Of a stretch of DNA of 34,883 nt, positions 31,684 to 34,883 are shown in pieces. The number at the start of each line of letters is the position of its first letter. The first letter of the stretch is position 1. Origin of the DNA: an uncultured Roseburia sp. (GTDB lineage: Bacteria; Bacillota; Clostridia; Lachnospirales; Lachnospiraceae); the NCBI GenBank assembly GCA_900539115.1, contig UQAQ01000032.1, forward strand, positions 1 through 34,883. The letters are read 5' to 3'. The notes under the pieces were generated by a model that ran no database searches, was not told the origin of the DNA, and saw only the letters and a list, made by a program, of their open reading frames with translations. The translations under genes and the position numbers were made by a program.

Positions 31684-32592
31684 GTGTTAGATGTTTGTTT
31701 ACTTGGTGCCGGTGGCATGATGCCTTTGCCGAAAAGAGCATTGACTGCGCTGATGACAAGATATAATGGAAGCAGCCTGTTGATTGACTGCGGAGAGGGA
31801 ACCCAGGTCAGCATAAGAGAACAGGGATGGAGTTTTCATCCCATTGATACAATCTGCATTACGCATTTTCACGGTGATCACATCAGTGGTCTGCCGGGGC
31901 TTTTACTGTCGATGGGAAATGCGGAACGGAGCGAGCCAATCCTGATCATAGGTCCGAAAGGCTTGAAAAAAGTGGTGGCGTCCCTTCTCATTATCGCCCA
32001 GGGGCTTCCTTTTGAAATCCGCTATCACGAGATAGAAGGGGACGAAGAAGATATTATCTGCCGGGGATATCATATTCATGCTTTTAAGGTAAAGCATAAT
32101 GTGGTATGCTATGGATATACGATTGAGATTCCACGTAGCGGGAAATTCGATGTGGAAAAAGCGAAGGCAAACAGGATTCCTATGGAGGCATGGAGTGCTC
32201 TGCAGAAAAATAATTTTGTTGAAGTGGACGGAGTTATGTATTATGCACATCAGGTTCTTGGCCCGGAACGCAAGGGAATCAAAGTGACTTATTGTACAGA
32301 CAGCCGCCCGGTGGATCGAATCGTAGACTGTGCGGAAGGAGCGGATCTGTTTATCTGTGAAGGAATGTACGGAGAAAAAGAAAAGATTGCAAGTGCAAAA
32401 GAGAAAAAGCATATGACTTTTTATGAGGCGGCAGAATTGGCAAAGCGAGCGAAGGTAGAAGAACTTTGGCTGACGCATTACAGCCCGTCGTTGATACATC
32501 CTGAAAATTATATGGGGGATGTAAGGAAAATATTCCCGAATGCCTATCCGGGAAAGGATCGCAAGTTTCGTGAAATTGGTTTTGAGGAGTAA
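31684..32592 (+). CDS. rnz: Ribonuclease Z
   Basis: A 302-residue metallo-beta-lactamase-fold enzyme that trims tRNA 3' ends, needed for tRNAs without an encoded CCA, such as the Trp and Ser tRNAs here. The HFHGDH zinc motif is at residues 61-66, preceded by LLIDCGEGTQ. YCTDSRP and a late WLTHYSPS supply the remaining ligands. The start is GTG 31684 after AGAAGGAGG. The length is normal. Its place beside tsa genes and tRNAs fits a tRNA-maturation neighbourhood. Confidence 0.93.
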   Translation: MLDVCLLGAGGMMPLPKRALTALMTRYNGSSLLIDCGEGTQVSIREQGWSFHPIDTICITHFHGDHISGLPGLLLSMGNAERSEPILIIGPKGLKKVVASLLIIAQGLPFEIRYHEIEGDEEDIICRGYHIHAFKVKHNVVCYGYTIEIPRSGKFDVEKAKANRIPMEAWSALQKNNFVEVDGVMYYAHQVLGPERKGIKVTYCTDSRPVDRIVDCAEGADLFICEGMYGEKEKIASAKEKKHMTFYEAAELAKRAKVEELWLTHYSPSLIHPENYMGDVRKIFPNAYPGKDRKFREIGFEE

Positions 32593-32605
32593 AGGAGGGA
32601 TTTTG

Positions 32606-33259
32606 ATGGAACGAAGAATGCCAAAAAGACATGTTCAGCAGACACAGCCGGCACCGGCGAAGAAAATGGCAAAAAACATAACAGGTTTCGCTTTTTTTGC
32701 GGGACTTCTTATCGTGGTTGCAATTGCGTTTTTCTATGCCCATAAAGAAAAGCAGGATACGACGATGGACAATACTACCGCTTCAGAAGCGGAGCGGCTG
32801 ATCAATAAGGATCTGGAAGTGGGATATCCGGATACACCGACGGAAGTGCTGAAACTCTTTGGTCGAATGAATCAATGCATCTATAATAACAATATGTCGG
32901 ACAAGCAGTTTGATGAATTGGTAAATCAGATGCGTCTTTTGTATAGCAACAGTCTGCTTTCCCAGAATCCGTTTGAAGAGCAGCGCGACAATTTAAAGGA
33001 TGAAATACAAGAATTTCGCAAACAAAAGCGAAGAATAGCTAATTATACCGTGGATAAGGGGAGCTCGGTCAAATACAAGACAATTCAGAACCAGGACTGC
33101 GCCTATGTGCAGATGGCTTACTTTATGAAAGAAAACGGAAATTATACGAAGTCATTCCAAGAATACATATTGGTAAAAGAAGATGGAAAATGGAAAATAT
33201 TGTCATTCCAAAAGAACGTATCCGAGGATGAGAGCAAGACCGAAGAGCAGAAAGGATAA
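32606..33259 (+). CDS. Membrane-anchored protein of unknown function before tsaD
   Basis: A 217-residue protein with a basic, proline-rich N-terminus (MERRMPKRHVQQTQPAPAKK), one membrane segment (residues about 25-43) and an outside domain of about 170 residues with an NTF2-like feel: TPTEVLKLFGRMNQCIYNNNMSD, then KYKTIQNQDCAYVQMAYFM and LVKEDGKWKILSFQKN at the end. The closing motif resembles stress-responsive snoaL/NTF2-like domains, but this is by eye. ATG 32606 follows AAAGGAGGG; the frame is open upstream to 32540 inside rnz. tsaD follows after 5 bases, so it shares that transcript. Confidence 0.75.
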   Translation: MERRMPKRHVQQTQPAPAKKMAKNITGFAFFAGLLIVVAIAFFYAHKEKQDTTMDNTTASEAERLINKDLEVGYPDTPTEVLKLFGRMNQCIYNNNMSDKQFDELVNQMRLLYSNSLLSQNPFEEQRDNLKDEIQEFRKQKRRIANYTVDKGSSVKYKTIQNQDCAYVQMAYFMKENGNYTKSFQEYILVKEDGKWKILSFQKNVSEDESKTEEQKG

Positions 33260-33264
33260 ACAAA

Positions 33265-34284
33265 ATGAGTGACGTAACATTATTGGCAATTGAAAGTTCT
33301 TGTGATGAGACAGCGGCGGCGATTGTAGTAAACGGGCGCAAAGTGCTCTCCAATGTGATCTCATCACAAATTGATATACACAAATTATATGGTGGTGTGG
33401 TGCCGGAAATCGCCTCCCGTAAACATATTGAACAAATCAATCAAGTGATCGAGCAGGCTTTTGTGGATGCCCAAAAGACATTAGATGATGTGGACGGAAT
33501 TTGTGTGACATATGGACCGGGACTTGTAGGTGCCCTCCTGGTCGGCGTCGGTGCAGCAAAAGCAATCAGTTATGCCAGCGGAAAACCATTGATCGGAGTG
33601 CATCATATTGAAGGTCATATTTCGGCGAACTACATCTGTCACCCGGAATTGGAACCGCCCTTTTTGTGTCTCGTGGTATCCGGCGGGCACAGTCATCTTG
33701 TTTTGGTCAACGATTATGGTAAATATGAGATCATTGGACGTACGCGGGATGATGCCGCAGGGGAAGCATTTGACAAAGTGGCACGTTCTATCGGACTGGG
33801 GTATCCCGGGGGCCCGAAGATCGATGCTCTTGCACCAAGTGGCGATAAAGATGCGATTGCCTTTCCGCGTGCTTCTGTGGAAAATGCACCATATGACTTC
33901 AGTTTCAGCGGGGTGAAATCCGCCGTTCTAAATTATATCAATGGCTGCAAGATGAAAGGAATCGAATATTCACAGGCAGACATTGCTGCGTCTTTTCAGG
34001 AGGCCGTAGTAGATGTTTTGGTTCAGCATACTATGCTGGCAGCGAAAAATTACAATATCTCAAAAATCGCAATGGCAGGCGGCGTAGCTTCCAATAAAGG
34101 TCTGCGTGCCAAGATGCGGGCAGAATGTGAGAAACGGGGATATTCTTTATATTACCCGGATCCTGTTTTCTGTACGGACAATGCTGCGATGATTGGAGCA
34201 GCAGGATATTATGAATATCGCAACGGAGTACGCAGCGGACTGGATCTGAATGCGGTACCCGGCCTGAAATTAGGCGAGAGGTAA
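33265..34284 (+). CDS. tsaD: tRNA threonylcarbamoyladenosine synthase TsaD
   Basis: A 339-residue catalytic subunit of t6A synthesis, which transfers threonylcarbamoyl from TC-AMP to tRNA A37. Key features are IESSCDETAAAIV at residues 9-21, TYGPGLVGALLVG, the metal site HIEGH (His114 and His118), VVSGGHSHLV, DDAAGEAFDKVAR, and the late MAGGVASNKGLR and FCTDNAAMIG. Length is standard. It lies 5 bases after the membrane-anchored protein gene. With tsaE and tsaB nearby, only TsaC is missing from the set. Confidence 0.97.
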   Translation: MSDVTLLAIESSCDETAAAIVVNGRKVLSNVISSQIDIHKLYGGVVPEIASRKHIEQINQVIEQAFVDAQKTLDDVDGICVTYGPGLVGALLVGVGAAKAISYASGKPLIGVHHIEGHISANYICHPELEPPFLCLVVSGGHSHLVLVNDYGKYEIIGRTRDDAAGEAFDKVARSIGLGYPGGPKIDALAPSGDKDAIAFPRASVENAPYDFSFSGVKSAVLNYINGCKMKGIEYSQADIAASFQEAVVDVLVQHTMLAAKNYNISKIAMAGGVASNKGLRAKMRAECEKRGYSLYYPDPVFCTDNAAMIGAAGYYEYRNGVRSGLDLNAVPGLKLGER

Positions 34285-34322
34285 AGGATTAAATATTTTA
34301 ATGTAAAAAAGGAAAAAAGTTG

Positions 34323-34351
34323 TTGACAAGTATCTGTATTTTTGGTATACT
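34323..34351 (+). promoter_or_regulatory. Promoter of the tRNA-Ser pair
   Basis: TTGACA at 34323-34328, a 17-base spacer and TATACT at 34346-34351. Transcription would start about 9 bases before the first tRNA-Ser. Confidence 0.88.
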
Positions 34352-34366
34352 GTTCAAGCAACGTTT

Positions 34367-34452
34367 GGAGAGGTGTCCGAGTGGTTTAAGGAGCCGGTCT
34401 TGAAAACCGGTGACTCCGAAAGGGGCCGTGGGTTCGAATCCCACCTTCTCCG
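34367..34452 (+). tRNA. tRNA-Ser (anticodon TGA)
   Basis: Acceptor stem GGAGAGG pairs with CTTCTCC, discriminator G at 34452. The anticodon stem-loop CCGGT-CTTGAAA-ACCGG gives TGA (34401-34403), reading UCN codons. A long variable arm (ACTCCGAAAGGGGC region) and the T arm GTGGG-TTCGAAT-CCCAC are typical for class II tRNA-Ser. CCA is not encoded. Confidence 0.95.
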
Positions 34453-34499
34453 TTTCGAGTAACAACTCGATGAATTGAATACGTTTTAACAATTCAGCT

Positions 34500-34588
34500 G
34501 GAGAAGTACCCAAGTGGCTGAAGGGGCTCCCCTGGAAAGGGAGTAGGTCGTTAATAGCGGCGCGAGGGTTCAAATCCCTCCTTCTCCG
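34500..34588 (+). tRNA. tRNA-Ser (anticodon GGA)
   Basis: Acceptor stem GGAGAAG pairs with CTTCTCC, discriminator G at 34588. The anticodon stem-loop CTCCC-CTGGAAA-GGGAG gives GGA (34534-34536). The variable arm is long and the T arm GAGGG-TTCAAAT-CCCTC is regular. CCA is not encoded. It lies 47 bases after the first tRNA-Ser and has no promoter of its own that I see, so the pair is co-transcribed. Confidence 0.95.
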
Positions 34589-34681
34589 TTTGTCAGTTGG
34601 TGGATGATACGCATGAAAGTTGATTCTTTGCATGGTAACAAAAGCCGGAAAAAACTTTTTTGAAGAAAATGAAAAAAAGTG

Positions 34682-34710
34682 TTGACAAAATCAAATGGAT
34701 TTGATAAGAT
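34682..34710 (+). promoter_or_regulatory. rRNA-type promoter P1
   Basis: TTGACA at 34682-34687, 17 bases, TAAGAT at 34705-34710. The spacer (ATCAAATGGATTTGA core) is nearly the same as in P2 77 bases later. Confidence 0.85.
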
Positions 34711-34758
34711 AGTACCTGTTGACGCGATAAAGAAACAAAAAAGAAATTAAAAAAAGTG

Positions 34759-34787
34759 TTGACAACATCAAAGAGATTTGATATAAT
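34759..34787 (+). promoter_or_regulatory. rRNA-type promoter P2
   Basis: TTGACA at 34759-34764, 17 bases, TATAAT at 34782-34787: both boxes perfect. Two near-identical strong promoters in tandem are typical of rRNA operons in Bacillota. Confidence 0.88.
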
Positions 34788-34793
34788 ATTTAT

Positions 34794-34883
34794 CGCTGAC
34801 GCAAAGAGCGACAGCAAAGAACCTTGATAACTGAACAGTGAAACAACCCTGAAAATTCAAATATATATTGAGTTTTCAGAATC
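34794..34883 (+). other. Probable rRNA operon leader, cut by the window edge
   Basis: The sequence after P2 includes ACCTTGATAACTGAACAGTG, of a kind common next to rRNA genes in clostridia, then a hairpin of CTGAAAATTCA (34849-34859) with TGAGTTTTCAG (34869-34879). No 16S start is reached. An rRNA gene directly downstream is expected but not seen. Confidence 0.65.

Noticed and set aside
34298..34633. Minus-strand open frame across the tRNA-Ser genes
   Set aside because: It is the reverse complement of two tRNA genes and yields a false peptide commonly misannotated in such places.

Overview
The window joins two visibly different kinds of DNA. Positions 1 to about 4670 are G/C-rich, tightly packed phage-type replication and recombination genes. 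From about 5400 to the end the DNA is A/T-richer and looks like an ordinary chromosome of a low-GC anaerobic Bacillota, most likely a gut clostridium of the Lachnospiraceae type. This rests on strong Shine-Dalgarno sites, the recA-recX-rny order, a B. subtilis-type LexA box, a SigV/RsiV system, FnIII-like cell-wall domains and many intrinsic terminators. The genus cannot be fixed from the sequence alone.

Region 1 (1-5320) holds the C-terminal end of a phage protein, a DUF669 protein, a DEAD/DEAH helicase and a primase/AAA ATPase fusion, all on the plus strand with little or no spacing. After them comes a non-coding stretch with paired palindromes (4681-4812), which is a candidate origin or operator, and then seven copies of a 63-64 bp hairpin-forming tandem repeat (4906-5320). 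The array stops abruptly just before the recA promoter. No integrase or attachment site is visible, so this is either a prophage end or an assembly junction.

Region 2 (5425-8906) is recA with a LexA box, recX and RNase Y. Region 3 (9063-15546) is a possible operon of a lipoprotein arylsulfotransferase, a heterodimeric ABC exporter with one degenerate ATP site, and quinolinate synthase. Region 4 (15548-18187) is an ECF sigma factor, an RsiV-like anti-sigma factor and a polysaccharide deacetylase behind an ECF-type promoter. By analogy with SigV systems this is a lysozyme or envelope-stress module. An in-frame stop separates the deacetylase from an FnIII-like tail.

Region 5 (18269-18625) is the most interesting locus. 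It encodes a 36-residue hydrophobic peptide with a LexA-like box inside its promoter spacer, long complementary 5' and 3' ends, and an opposing promoter. This is the layout of a type I toxin-antitoxin unit that may be SOS-controlled. Region 6 (18634-22476, minus strand) holds a HExxH protein, tRNA-Trp, phosphoglucose isomerase with a palindromic element abutting its stop codon, and an AEC-family transporter.

Region 7 (22607-33259) holds a PrcB-like lipoprotein, an EAL phosphodiesterase with a degenerate GGDEF domain, a large exported protein with a C39-like end, cytidine deaminase, an RsmF-type methyltransferase, a YcxB-like protein, tsaE, tsaB, a small zinc-ribbon-like protein, RNase Z and a membrane-anchored protein. 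Region 8 (33265-34883) holds tsaD, two tRNA-Ser genes and tandem rRNA-type promoters leading into what is probably a 16S rRNA leader cut by the window edge. TsaB, TsaD and TsaE together supply most of the bacterial t6A tRNA-modification machinery; TsaC is not in the window.
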